Shown: positions 51,908-60,436 of the stretch, in pieces | Position numbering within the stretch: the first letter of the stretch is position 1 | How the letters are laid out: each line of letters starts with the position of its first letter | Source: Mesorhizobium_K sp040049215 | GTDB taxonomy: Bacteria; Pseudomonadota; Alphaproteobacteria; Rhizobiales; Rhizobiaceae | Assembly (NCBI RefSeq): GCF_040049215.1 | Contig: NZ_JBDZDN010000002.1 | Span: forward strand, 496,001-560,000 | DNA: 64,000 nt | Reading direction: 5' to 3' | Notes under the pieces: generated by a model | Seen by the model: only the letters and a program-made list of their open reading frames with translations | What the model was told of the DNA's origin: nothing | The model's database searches: none | Program-made: the position numbers and the translations under genes

Positions 51908-53311
51908 TCATGAGGCCTTCTCCAGCCCCTTGAACAAAAACACCTTGCCGGAACGGAAGTCGTAAGAGGGATTTTCCCAGGCGATCATCTTGCCGGGGTT
52001 GAGCAGGCCTTGCGGGTCCGCCTCGCGCTTGAAGGCGAGCTGGATCTCGTCGGTCTGCTTCATGCCGCCCTCCTCCAGCGTGTAGCGGTGCGGGTTGAAG
52101 ATCGGGCAGCCGCTCGCCTCGAAAGTGCGGATGATCTCGTCGAGCCGCTGCTCGGTGGTGAAACGCACGAGGTTCAGCCCGAAAGCGGTGATGTTGCCGT
52201 CGAAGCGCACGAATTCGAGATGCGAGAAGACTTCGCCGGGGAAGAGACCGTCGATCTTTTCGATCAGCGCGAGATGGCCGGGGAACGGGTAGAGCGACTG
52301 GAGGTAGGTCATCGCAGGATCGACGCGCAGCGCGCGCAGCGTCGTGTGGTTCCAGGCAAGCTCGTAGGCGGGCGGCAGACCCTTCTTGTCTTCGTCCGAA
52401 GCGGTGGCCGAGTTGTAAACGACCTCACCGCCGGCGCGGCGCGTGAAGGCGAGGAAGGCGTCGAGCGAATGCGGCGCGACCATGACGACGCAGATGCTCT
52501 GGCCTTCCCTAAGGAATTTCTGGTGCCGCTTGAAGTAGAGCCAGGGAACGGGTGCGGCGATCGGCGTGACCAGCTTGGTGAGCAGGCCGTCCTGGCAGGC
52601 GAGCGCGTTGCCGTAGCGCGCCGCGCCCATGAAGCTGTCGAAGCCGACAATGACGTCGACCCAGTCGTAGGATGCCGTCAGCGGCATCTCGACCTCGGTG
52701 ATGATGCCGTTGGTGCCGTAGGCGTGGGTGACCTTGTGCAGGTCCTCTCCGGTGAGTTCGAGCACGCGAGGCTCCGCCTCCATGGTGACGACGCGCAGGC
52801 GAAGCACGTTGCCGAAATCGCGCAAGCCGCCAAAATTGATCGAGCCGACGCCGCCCGAGCCGCCGGCGATGAAGCCGCCGATCGAGGCGGTGGCGTAGGT
52901 TGACGGGTGGAGCCGCAGCTCCTGCCCCGAATGGGCCCGCGTGGCGCGGTCGATGTCGGCGACGATCGCGCCCGGACCGGCGACTACGCGCCCGGTCGAG
53001 ATCGCGGTGACGGCGTTCATCTCGGCGAGGCTGAGCACGACGCCGCCCGACAGCGGCATGGCCTGGCCATAATTGCCGGTGCCGGTGCCGCGCGGCGTGA
53101 CGGGCACGCCGTGGCGGTGGCAGGCGGCGAGCACGCGGATGACTTCGGCCTCGCTTTTCGGCGAGACGACAAGGTCGGCGGTGACATGGTCGAGCTGGCG
53201 CTTGAGCACCGGGCTGTACCAGTAGAAGTCGCGGCTCTTCTGCTGGACGATCTTCGGGTTGTCCTCGATCTTCAGCCCGGAAAGATCCGCTTTCAGCGCT
53301 TCAATGTCCAT
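51908..53311 (-). CDS. FAD-binding (GlcD/VAO-type) oxidoreductase
   Basis: 467 residues from the ATG at 53309-53311, which overlaps the stop of the deaminase gene (ATGA). FAD-binding PCMH domain: PVTPRGTGTGNYGQAMPLSGGVVLSL, LHPSTYATASIGGFIAGGSGGVG, then the FAD-oxidase C-terminal domain with a closing LLNPGKMI. It oxidises a hydroxyacid or similar substrate. It could act on the product of the CodA-like enzyme, but this is inferred from operon order. Confidence 0.86.
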   Translation of the reverse strand: MDIEALKADLSGLKIEDNPKIVQQKSRDFYWYSPVLKRQLDHVTADLVVSPKSEAEVIRVLAACHRHGVPVTPRGTGTGNYGQAMPLSGGVVLSLAEMNAVTAISTGRVVAGPGAIVADIDRATRAHSGQELRLHPSTYATASIGGFIAGGSGGVGSINFGGLRDFGNVLRLRVVTMEAEPRVLELTGEDLHKVTHAYGTNGIITEVEMPLTASYDWVDVIVGFDSFMGAARYGNALACQDGLLTKLVTPIAAPVPWLYFKRHQKFLREGQSICVVMVAPHSLDAFLAFTRRAGGEVVYNSATASDEDKKGLPPAYELAWNHTTLRALRVDPAMTYLQSLYPFPGHLALIEKIDGLFPGEVFSHLEFVRFDGNITAFGLNLVRFTTEQRLDEIIRTFEASGCPIFNPHRYTLEEGGMKQTDEIQLAFKREADPQGLLNPGKMIAWENPSYDFRSGKVFLFKGLEKAS

Positions 53312-54612
53312 CAGGCCCCCATCAGATCGTCGAGCTCGGCATAGTCCGGCAGGTCGCGCTCGATCGCCCGGCCGTCGCGCACCACGATGCGATCCGATTC
53401 GGGGCGCGACAGCAATTCCGTCCAGCTTCTGCCCTTGAAAACGATGAAATCGGCGGGGCCGCCGGCGGCGAGCACTCCGGCGCCGTCGAGCCGCATGATC
53501 CCGGCGGGGGTCGAGGCGACCGCCTTCGGCCAGTCGCCGACCGGATGGTCGAAATGCAAAATACGCGTCGCCATCCGGTAAACCTCCAGCATGTCGAGGT
53601 CGCCATAGGCGTAGAAGGGATCGCGCGTATTGTCGGAGGCGACCGCGACCGGAATGCCGCGCGCGCTCATCTCGTGCAGCAGCGTCACGCCGCGCCAACG
53701 CGGCGTCGTGCCGTTGTGGCGGCGGTCCTGCAGATAGAGGTTGCACATCGGCAGCGAGACGACCGCGAGCCCGGCCTTCGCCACCTTGTCCAGCGTGTCG
53801 AGCACATCGCGGTCCGGCTGGCGCGCCAGCGAACAGCAATGGCCGACGAGTATCTTGCCCTGGAAATTGTTCCACAGGGCAGCCTCCCCGATCTTTTTCA
53901 GCGAGATGGCAGACACGTCATCGGTTTCGTCGGCATGGAAGTCGAGGTCGAGGCCGTGCTCGATGGCGAGCGAAAAGACGAAGTCGAGCAGTTCCTCGAG
54001 ATCGGGCAGCATGTAGCTCACGCAGCCGAGCACGCCCTTGGCGGCGGCAACGCGCTTCGCCAGCGCCGCGAACCATGCCCGGTCGCGCGCGGCTTCGATG
54101 CCGGTGAGACACGCGGCCTGCAGCTCGATCCGGCCGGCCCAGCGTTCGCGCATCTGTTCGAAGACCGGCCAGGATATGGTTTCCTGCGGGGCGACGCTGT
54201 CGAGATGTGTGCGGATCGCCTTGGTGCCATGGGCGTAGGCCGAGCGCAGCGAAAAATCCATGCGGCGGGATACGTCGGCAGCATCCCAGCGGGCAGCGCG
54301 ATCCTCGCCTGTTGCATTGAGCGCGCCCATGAAGGAGCCGTCCGGATTGGGTTTTCGCGGCCAGATGTGGCCCTTGTCGATATGGGTGTGGCAGTCGACG
54401 AAACAGGGCAGAACGATGCGACAGGCAAGATCGATGGCGGCTGGAACGGCGGGATCGTGGGGGGTGATCGAGGCTATCTTGCCGCCGGAAACAGCGATGT
54501 CGGCGAGGAAGAAGCCGTCGGCGTCGGCCGGTGCGGCGAGGCTCGGCGTCAGCGAGGCATGCAGTCGCGCGCGGGAGAGCGTGTAGGGGCCGGAGGCTGG
54601 AACGAGCGGCAT
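53311..54612 (-). CDS. Cytosine-deaminase-type metal-dependent amidohydrolase (CodA family)
   Basis: 433 residues from the ATG at 54610-54612 (ATG 54618 adds two). Binuclear or mononuclear amidohydrolase barrel with the metal ligands CHTHIDKGHIW, DFHADETDD (His and catalytic Glu), VGHCCSL and VASDNTRDPF (Asp). These are CodA features; CodA relatives deaminate cytosine, isoguanine or creatinine. It lies with an importer and a FAD oxidase, so it likely opens the imported compound. It fits a cyclic ureide or creatinine-like substrate, not proven. Confidence 0.85.
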   Translation of the reverse strand: MPLVPASGPYTLSRARLHASLTPSLAAPADADGFFLADIAVSGGKIASITPHDPAVPAAIDLACRIVLPCFVDCHTHIDKGHIWPRKPNPDGSFMGALNATGEDRAARWDAADVSRRMDFSLRSAYAHGTKAIRTHLDSVAPQETISWPVFEQMRERWAGRIELQAACLTGIEAARDRAWFAALAKRVAAAKGVLGCVSYMLPDLEELLDFVFSLAIEHGLDLDFHADETDDVSAISLKKIGEAALWNNFQGKILVGHCCSLARQPDRDVLDTLDKVAKAGLAVVSLPMCNLYLQDRRHNGTTPRWRGVTLLHEMSARGIPVAVASDNTRDPFYAYGDLDMLEVYRMATRILHFDHPVGDWPKAVASTPAGIMRLDGAGVLAAGGPADFIVFKGRSWTELLSRPESDRIVVRDGRAIERDLPDYAELDDLMGA

Positions 54613-54629
54613 TGTCATTTCCGGAAGTT

Positions 54630-55487
54630 TCACCGCTCCTGCTTCAGCGCGCTCTCGTGCCAGCGGCGCAGGATGAGATGCGAGGCGAGCGACAGCACGA
54701 GAAAGATCACGATGCCGGTGAAGGAGATCAGGATCAACGCGGCGAAGAGGCGCGGCGCGTTCAGGCGGTAGCCGGCCTCGATGATGCGCGAGGCAAGCCC
54801 CGATGACTGGCCTGTGGAACCGGCCACGAATTCGGCTACCACCGCGCCGATGAGCGACAGGCCGCCGGCGATCTTCAGGCCGCCGAGGAAATAGGGCATG
54901 GCTGCCGGCAGCCTGAGATGCCAGAGCTGCTGCCAGCGCGTCGCGCCGTTGAGCTTGAACAGGTCGATGAGGTTGCGGTCGACGGAGTTCAGCCCGAGCG
55001 TCGTGTTGGAGAGGATCGGGAAGAAAGCGACGATCCAGGCGCAGAGCAGAAGCTTGGCCGTCTGGTTGTCCACATAGATGTTGATGAGCGGGAAAACCGC
55101 CACGATCGGCGTCACCTGCAGGATGACGGCGAAGGGAAAGAACGACATCTCCACCCATTTCGACTGGGCGAACAGAACGGCGAGGCCAACGCCGCCGGCA
55201 ACCGCCAGCGCGAGGCCGAGGAAGGTGATGCGCAGCGTCACCAGCAGCGAGCCGAACAGGAGGCCGGCGTCGGTGTAGAGCGTCGCAAGCACTTCGCCCG
55301 GACGCGGCAGGATGTAGCGCGGGATCTCGTTCCAGACGCAGATGCGGTCCCAGAGCCATATGGCGACGATCATGATGACGAGCGGCAGCACCCATTTGCC
55401 GATGCGCTCCAGCCGCGCCGCGCGGACGCGCCGCGCCTCTTCCGGGTCGAGCGGGATCGCAGCCGCGCCCGGCTCAATGGCCGTCAT
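54630..55487 (-). CDS. ABC transporter permease (NMT1/SsuC type)
   Basis: 285 residues from the ATG at 55485-55487, overlapping the ATPase gene by 14 bases. BPD-type permease with six membrane segments and the EAA-like loop (KLNGATRWQQLWHLRLPAAMPYFLGGLKIAGGLSLIGAVVAEFV). Works with the ATPase and binding protein that surround it to import a small organic compound across the inner membrane. Confidence 0.9.
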   Translation of the reverse strand: MTAIEPGAAAIPLDPEEARRVRAARLERIGKWVLPLVIMIVAIWLWDRICVWNEIPRYILPRPGEVLATLYTDAGLLFGSLLVTLRITFLGLALAVAGGVGLAVLFAQSKWVEMSFFPFAVILQVTPIVAVFPLINIYVDNQTAKLLLCAWIVAFFPILSNTTLGLNSVDRNLIDLFKLNGATRWQQLWHLRLPAAMPYFLGGLKIAGGLSLIGAVVAEFVAGSTGQSSGLASRIIEAGYRLNAPRLFAALILISFTGIVIFLVLSLASHLILRRWHESALKQER

Positions 55488-56277
55488 CAAGACCTCCGCC
55501 AAGCGTGATCGCCTCGCCGAGCACGCCCGACGCCTCGCGGCAGAGCGCGGCATAGTCGGGCGACGTGCGAAACGCGTCGTCGCGCGGATAGGGAGCATCG
55601 ACTGATATCTCGCGGAAAACGCGGCCGGGCCGCGCCGCCATGACGACGATGCGGTTGGACAGGAAGACGCTCTCGAAGACGCTGTGGGTGACGAAGACGA
55701 CGGTGAAGCGTTCGTCCTGCCAGAGATCGAGCAAGTCGTCGTTGAGCCTGAAGCGGGTGATCTCGTCGAGCGCCGCGAAAGGCTCGTCCATCAGGAGCAG
55801 GCGCGGCTTGGTCACCAGCCCTCGCGCGATCGAGACGCGCATCTTCATGCCGCCGGAAAGTTCGCGCGGCATGGCGTTCTCGAAGCCGGTGAGATGCACG
55901 CGTTCGATCATCTCCTTGATCGCAGGCGTCGCCTTGTCACGCGAGACGCCGCGCAGGCGCAGCGGCAGCCAGACATTGTCGAAGACAGTGGCCCAGGGAA
56001 GCAGGGTCGGCTCCTGGAACACGAAGCCGATGTCGGCGCGGCCCCGCGCGTCGCCGCGCCAGTCGAGTAGGCCGGTCGTCGGCGTCGACAGACCCGCGAT
56101 CAGGCGCAGCGCCGTCGACTTGCCGCAACCCGAAGGTCCGAGCAGGCTGACGAAATCGCCCTGCCCGATCGCCAAGTCGACATTGCGCAGCGCGGTGACG
56201 CCGTTGGAGAAGCTTTTTCCGACGTCGCGCAGGACGAGCAGGGGTTTTTCACCCCCGCCCGGCGCTTCGCCGGCCAT
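55474..56277 (-). CDS. ABC transporter ATP-binding protein
   Basis: 267 residues from the Met at 56275-56277 (AGGAG 9 nt upstream; upstream ATGs are too near it). Walker A GPSGCGKST, Q-loop QEPTLLPW, signature LSGGM, Walker B LLLMDEPFAALD. Closest in kind to SsuB/TauB/ThiZ ATPases of NMT1-type importers. The permease and binding protein are its neighbours. Confidence 0.9.
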   Translation of the reverse strand: MAGEAPGGGEKPLLVLRDVGKSFSNGVTALRNVDLAIGQGDFVSLLGPSGCGKSTALRLIAGLSTPTTGLLDWRGDARGRADIGFVFQEPTLLPWATVFDNVWLPLRLRGVSRDKATPAIKEMIERVHLTGFENAMPRELSGGMKMRVSIARGLVTKPRLLLMDEPFAALDEITRFRLNDDLLDLWQDERFTVVFVTHSVFESVFLSNRIVVMAARPGRVFREISVDAPYPRDDAFRTSPDYAALCREASGVLGEAITLGGGLDDGH

Positions 56278-56309
56278 AGCCCTCATCTCCTGCAGCATGC
56301 GACCCGGGA

Positions 56310-57311
56310 TTACTTCTTCAGGTCGAGGCCGACGCCCTTGTTGACGAACGCAAGCGTGTAGGACTTCTTGATGTCGATGCCTTCGGGCAGCACCTTGGCC
56401 TTCACCATCTTGTCGTAGAAACTCTGGATGCGCGCGTCTGTCATGGCGCCGATGCCGAGCTTTTCCGTATCGCCCGAATCGACGATGCCGAACTTCTTCA
56501 TCTGGGCGATGGAGAAGGCGATCTGCTCGTCGGTGATATCAGGATTGTCCTTCTTGATCGCCTCGTTGGCGGCCTTGTTGTCGCCGTAGAGATAGTTGTA
56601 CCAGCCCTTGGCGGTGCCATCGACGAAGCACTGGACGACCTCGGGACGCTTGTCGATCGTGTCCTGCATCGTCTCTATGGTGGTCGAGTAGGTGTCGTAG
56701 CCGTAGTCGGCAAGCAGGAACTGATTGGGCACGAAGCCGCCTTCCTTCTCGACCGCATAGGGCTCGGACGTCACATAACCCTGCTGGGCGGACTTCTTGT
56801 TTGCGAGGAATGGAGCGGGGTTGAACGTGTAGGGCACGCGCTTCGCGGGATCGAAACCGAACTCGGTCGCCATCCATAGCAGGAAGCTTTGCGCGCCCTC
56901 GTCGCTGAGGATGTACTGGTCCGCGTTCTTCAGATCCTCCCACGTGTCGAGACCCTGGCCGGGATGGGTCATCAGAACCTGCGGCTCCTTCTGGAAGGAG
57001 GCGGCGACGACCCGCAGCGGAATGTTCTGCACCACGGCGTCGAATGCCTGCTGCATGTTGCCGCCCATGTAGAAATCGATCTTGCCGGCGAGAAGCAACG
57101 GCCGGCCGGCGACCTGTGGACCGCCCTGCTGGATCGTGACCTCCAGCCCGCAGGCGGCGTAGGTGCCGTCGGCGACCGACTGATAGTAGCCGCCGTGCTC
57201 GGCCTGGGCGAGCCAGTTGGACATGAAGGTCACCGGAACGGCAAAGGCGGTGGTGGCCGTGGCCGCGGAGATGGCGAAAGCCGCCGTGGAAATCGTAAGA
57301 AGCCTGTTCAT
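56310..57311 (-). CDS. ABC transporter substrate-binding protein (NMT1/THI5-like)
   Basis: 333 residues from the ATG at 57309-57311 with GAGGGTGA upstream. Signal peptide 1-24 (ending AFAVP). NMT1/THI5-like periplasmic fold: FMSNWLAQAEHGGYYQSVADGTYAACGLEVTIQQGG, then QPLLLAGKIDFYMGGN and EGAQSFLLW. Such proteins bind pyrimidines, thiamin precursors or small amides. First gene of the minus-strand importer-deaminase operon. Confidence 0.88.
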   Translation of the reverse strand: MNRLLTISTAAFAISAATATTAFAVPVTFMSNWLAQAEHGGYYQSVADGTYAACGLEVTIQQGGPQVAGRPLLLAGKIDFYMGGNMQQAFDAVVQNIPLRVVAASFQKEPQVLMTHPGQGLDTWEDLKNADQYILSDEGAQSFLLWMATEFGFDPAKRVPYTFNPAPFLANKKSAQQGYVTSEPYAVEKEGGFVPNQFLLADYGYDTYSTTIETMQDTIDKRPEVVQCFVDGTAKGWYNYLYGDNKAANEAIKKDNPDITDEQIAFSIAQMKKFGIVDSGDTEKLGIGAMTDARIQSFYDKMVKAKVLPEGIDIKKSYTLAFVNKGVGLDLKK

Positions 57312-57551
57312 GACGTCACCCTCTGATTGTCCTCGCGCAACCCGCGCGCGGAATTCGACACCTTGGTTCTCAAAGCAAGACATGTGCCACTGGCTGCCCC
57401 CCTTTCCGTGAAGCGGAAAGAGCCGATCGCCATGCCGTTCGGCGTGCATGGTGCCTATTTTTCGGGCGCGAGTCCATGTTGCCGGAATACGATGCTGCCG
57501 CTTGATGCCAGGCGTACCGCCGCCCTACCATTGTCGGCAGAGGAGATGCCG

Positions 57552-57935
57552 ATGTTCAAGTTCCTGACGCCGAAATCGCTACGACCGCCCTTCGCGAAAT
57601 ACAGCCACGGCGTCGAGGTGCCAGCCGGGAGGCGGCTGGTCGTCTGTTCCGGCCAGCTCGGCGTCGGGCCCGACGATTCGATCCCCGAAGACGCGGCCGC
57701 GCAGGCCGAAATCTGCTTCGCCAACATAGAGGCGGTGCTGGCGGAAGCCGGGCTCGGCCTGAAGAATTTGGTGCGCATAAATGCGTTCGTGACCGACCGG
57801 GCTTACATGAAGCCCTACATGACGGTTCGCGACAGGGTGGTCGCCGATCCGCCGCCGGCTTCGACGCTGATGATCGTGTCGGGGTTCACCCGGCCCGAGT
57901 TCAAGGTCGAGATCGAGGTCATCGCGGCGGGGTAG
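57552..57935 (+). CDS. RidA-family protein
   Basis: 127 residues from the ATG at 57552, with AGGAG 6 nt upstream (57541-57545). RidA fold (LVVCSGQLGVGPDDSIPEDAAAQAEICFANIEAVLAEAGLGLKNLVRINAFVTDR), closing FKVEIEVIAAG. It lacks the classic catalytic Arg. Family members such as RutC hydrolyse imino or amino acrylate intermediates of pyrimidine breakdown, and the neighbouring amidohydrolases fit such a role. The creatininase-like gene follows 61 nt later. Confidence 0.82.
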   Translation: MFKFLTPKSLRPPFAKYSHGVEVPAGRRLVVCSGQLGVGPDDSIPEDAAAQAEICFANIEAVLAEAGLGLKNLVRINAFVTDRAYMKPYMTVRDRVVADPPPASTLMIVSGFTRPEFKVEIEVIAAG

Positions 57936-57996
57936 CCGGCTGTTGCGGGCGCGGGGCCGGCACTCTACAAACCGGCAGCATCAAGGAGAGGCAAGC

Positions 57997-58794
57997 GTGG
58001 CGCGAAGAAAAGTCTGGTGGGGCGATTTTCCGACGACCGCCTATGCGGCGATCGACCCGGAGAAGACCATCGCGGTGCTTCCGGTCGCCGCGATCGAGCA
58101 GCATGGGCCGCATCTGCCTGTGTCGACCGACGCGACGATCATGGGCGGCATGCTGGAGACGGTGATCGCGCGGCTGCCCGACGATCTCGACATCCGCATC
58201 CTGCCCGTCCAGTCGGTCGGCAAATCCAACGAGCATGTGCATGCACCGGGCACCCTGACGCAGCCGGCAACGACGCTGGTCGAAGCGTGGACGGAGCTTG
58301 GTGCGTCGGTCGCGCGTGCCGGCTTGAAGAAGCTTGTCGTCGTCAATTCGCATGGCGGCAATGAGGAGATCATGGGAATTGTGACGCGCGAGTTGCGGGT
58401 GCGCTTCGGCATGCTGGCGGTGAAGACCAGCTGGTCGCGCTTCGGCCGGCCGGCCGGGCTCTACAGCGAGATCGAGGACCGGTTCGGCATCCACGGCGGA
58501 GATTTCGAGACGTCCGTCATGCTGCATTTCCGGCCGGACCTCGTCGACATGACAAAGGCCGAGGATTTCGAGTCGAGCGTCGAGCGTGCGGAACGGGAGT
58601 TCGAGCTGCTGCGCCCGACCGGCATGCATGCCTTCGCCTGGATCGCGCCCGACCTCAATCCGCATGGCGTGGTCGGTGAAGCCTCGCGCGCGACGGCGGA
58701 GAAGGGCCGGCTGACGGCCGAGCATCAGGCAGATGGGTTTATCCAGCTGCTGAGGGATGTCAGGAAGGCGCGGCTCGCGGAGTGGCTGAAGTAG
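57997..58794 (+). CDS. Creatininase-family amidohydrolase
   Basis: 265 residues from the GTG at 57997 with AGGAGAGG upstream. Metal-binding residues of the creatininase family: VAAIEQHGPHLPVSTDA (Glu/His/Asp), VNSHGGNEEI and HGGDFETSVML (Glu). The family hydrolyses cyclic amides, such as creatinine to creatine, or formyl/riboflavin-pathway amides (MftE, ArfB). It is probably co-expressed with RidA and lies opposite an importer and a CodA-like enzyme. Substrate open. Confidence 0.84.
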   Translation: MARRKVWWGDFPTTAYAAIDPEKTIAVLPVAAIEQHGPHLPVSTDATIMGGMLETVIARLPDDLDIRILPVQSVGKSNEHVHAPGTLTQPATTLVEAWTELGASVARAGLKKLVVVNSHGGNEEIMGIVTRELRVRFGMLAVKTSWSRFGRPAGLYSEIEDRFGIHGGDFETSVMLHFRPDLVDMTKAEDFESSVERAEREFELLRPTGMHAFAWIAPDLNPHGVVGEASRATAEKGRLTAEHQADGFIQLLRDVRKARLAEWLK

Positions 58795-58844
58795 GCCCTT
58801 CGTATTTGCGAGCCGAGGTAAAGCTTGGCGACGATCGGGCGCGA

Positions 58845-59354
58845 CTACCGGCCGATCTCGAGGGAGAAGGGCACGCCTTCGAACGCCTCGGCGCCGCGGC
58901 CGATCGACCGGATCGCTTCGACCATGCGACCCCGGCGGTCCAGCATGGCATCGGCGAGCGCAATCAGGCGCGGATTGGGCGTGGCGCTCGGCGATGCCAT
59001 GCGGAGCGTCTGCGCGAGTTCCTGTTCATCGCGCGAGGGCTGCAGCGCGGCCGCGATGATGTAGGCCGAGGCGGTCGAGCGGCTGATCCCCGCATAACAA
59101 TTGACAACCAGCGGCTTCGCCCGGTCCCAACTCTCGGCGAAGTCCAGCAGGGCCTTCATGTGCAGGCGGCCCGGCAGCGTCATGTTCTCCTGCGGCTCGG
59201 CGATGTCGTGCAGCGACAACCACAAATGGTTGTGCTCGGCAATCATGGCCGGTCTGGTCATCATGGTGCCCGGGGCGAGCAGCGAGAGAAGACGGTCGGC
59301 CTGCGTGGAGGTCACCGTGGCTTCGACCTTCGAGAGCGGGCAAACCCAGATCAT
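58845..59354 (-). CDS. Tyrosine phosphatase-family protein in the cobalamin cluster
   Basis: 169 residues from the ATG at 59352-59354 (MIWVCPLSKVEATV). The C-x5-R P-loop is CYAGISRS (C86-S93). Rhizobial cob clusters often carry a protein tyrosine phosphatase beside cobC. Its start overlaps the cobC stop by 4 bases (59351-59354), so it is co-translated with it. A phosphatase step acting on an aminopropanol or alpha-ribazole phosphate is conceivable but unproven. Confidence 0.8.
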   Translation of the reverse strand: MIWVCPLSKVEATVTSTQADRLLSLLAPGTMMTRPAMIAEHNHLWLSLHDIAEPQENMTLPGRLHMKALLDFAESWDRAKPLVVNCYAGISRSTASAYIIAAALQPSRDEQELAQTLRMASPSATPNPRLIALADAMLDRRGRMVEAIRSIGRGAEAFEGVPFSLEIGR

Positions 59355-60436
59355 CGCGACCCGCCTACAGCTTTTGGGGCGGCGCGAACGGCGCCTCCCC
59401 CAACGGCGGTTCCTTCGCCCCATGCCGCGAGCGTGGCCCGGAGGCGCTGCCATTCGGCTTCATTGCCGGGCAGGCCGAAACGAAGCTCGTCCGGACGGTC
59501 GGCGAAATTTCGGACAAGGATGCCGCTATGGCCCAGAGCGTCGGACAGGCCGGCTGCATCGGCGGCGGTGACGTGGCGGAAAAGGCTCGTGCCGCCGTCG
59601 ACGATCACGCCATGCGCGGCAAGCACCGCATCGAGGCGCGCAGCGTCCGAGGTCAGACGCTTGCGCATCGCGTCCTGCCAAGTGAGATCGGCGAGCGCAC
59701 GGATGCCGTATTCCAACGCGGGACCGGAAACCGACCACGGCCCGAACTCGGCGTCGAGCCTTTCGGCGATGGCCGGCGCGGCCACCGCGAAACCGAGCCG
59801 AACGCCGGCGAGGCCGAAGAATTTACCAAACGAGCGCAGCACGACGATGCCGCCCTCTCCCACATCGCCGCAAAGCGAGTCCTCGCGCGGGCCTACATCC
59901 ATGAAGGCCTCGTCGACGACCAGCAGGCCGCCGCGCCGGCGCAATGTTTCGGCGAGCGCCAGCAGGTCGGCACGGGAAACCACGCGCCCGTCCGGATTGT
60001 TCGGGTTGACGACCACCGCAAGGTCGGCGTCGGCGAGCGCGGAAAATTCGCGAACCTCGACGGCAGCGTGGCCGCAAAGAGAGGCGGTGCGCCGATGCTC
60101 GGCGTAGGTCGGCCCGAGGATGACCGCGCGGCCGGGCTTCACCAGCGAAAACACGCGCGGCAGCAGGATCTGCGTGCCGGGCGCGAGAGCCACTTGGAGC
60201 GGCGAAGGCGCGCCGTACGCGACGGTGGCAGCGGCTTGGAGCCTACCTGCACTGGAGACCTCCGGCAGGCGTGTCAACGCGGTGGCAGGCAGGTCGAAAA
60301 GCGGATAGGAGTGCGGATTGATCCCGGTGGAGAGGTCGATCCAGGGCTGCGGCACGTGCGGGAACAGCGACCGCGCGCGGCCTAGACTGCCGCCGTGATC
60401 GGCCACCGCCGCAATTGCCTTCGCCGGAACGTCCAT
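59351..60436 (-). CDS. cobC: Threonine-phosphate decarboxylase, cobalamin biosynthesis
   Basis: 361 residues. Class I/II aminotransferase fold: WIDLSTGINPHSYP near the start, VVVNPNNPDGRVVS, LLVVDEAFMDVGP, and the PLP Lys in LRSFGKFFGLAGVRLGF. It makes (R)-1-amino-2-propanol phosphate for the nucleotide loop of B12. It starts on the same CATG as the divergent cbiB gene, so both promoters must lie inside coding DNA. AGGACGG is 3 nt upstream of the ATG. Confidence 0.9.
   Translation of the reverse strand: MDVPAKAIAAVADHGGSLGRARSLFPHVPQPWIDLSTGINPHSYPLFDLPATALTRLPEVSSAGRLQAAATVAYGAPSPLQVALAPGTQILLPRVFSLVKPGRAVILGPTYAEHRRTASLCGHAAVEVREFSALADADLAVVVNPNNPDGRVVSRADLLALAETLRRRGGLLVVDEAFMDVGPREDSLCGDVGEGGIVVLRSFGKFFGLAGVRLGFAVAAPAIAERLDAEFGPWSVSGPALEYGIRALADLTWQDAMRKRLTSDAARLDAVLAAHGVIVDGGTSLFRHVTAADAAGLSDALGHSGILVRNFADRPDELRFGLPGNEAEWQRLRATLAAWGEGTAVGGGAVRAAPKAVGGSR

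Noticed and set aside
57312..57450. Possible thiamin or cobalamin riboswitch before the NMT1-type binding protein
   Set aside because: A GCCACTGG stretch is present, but I find none of the other conserved blocks of a THI or Cbl element.
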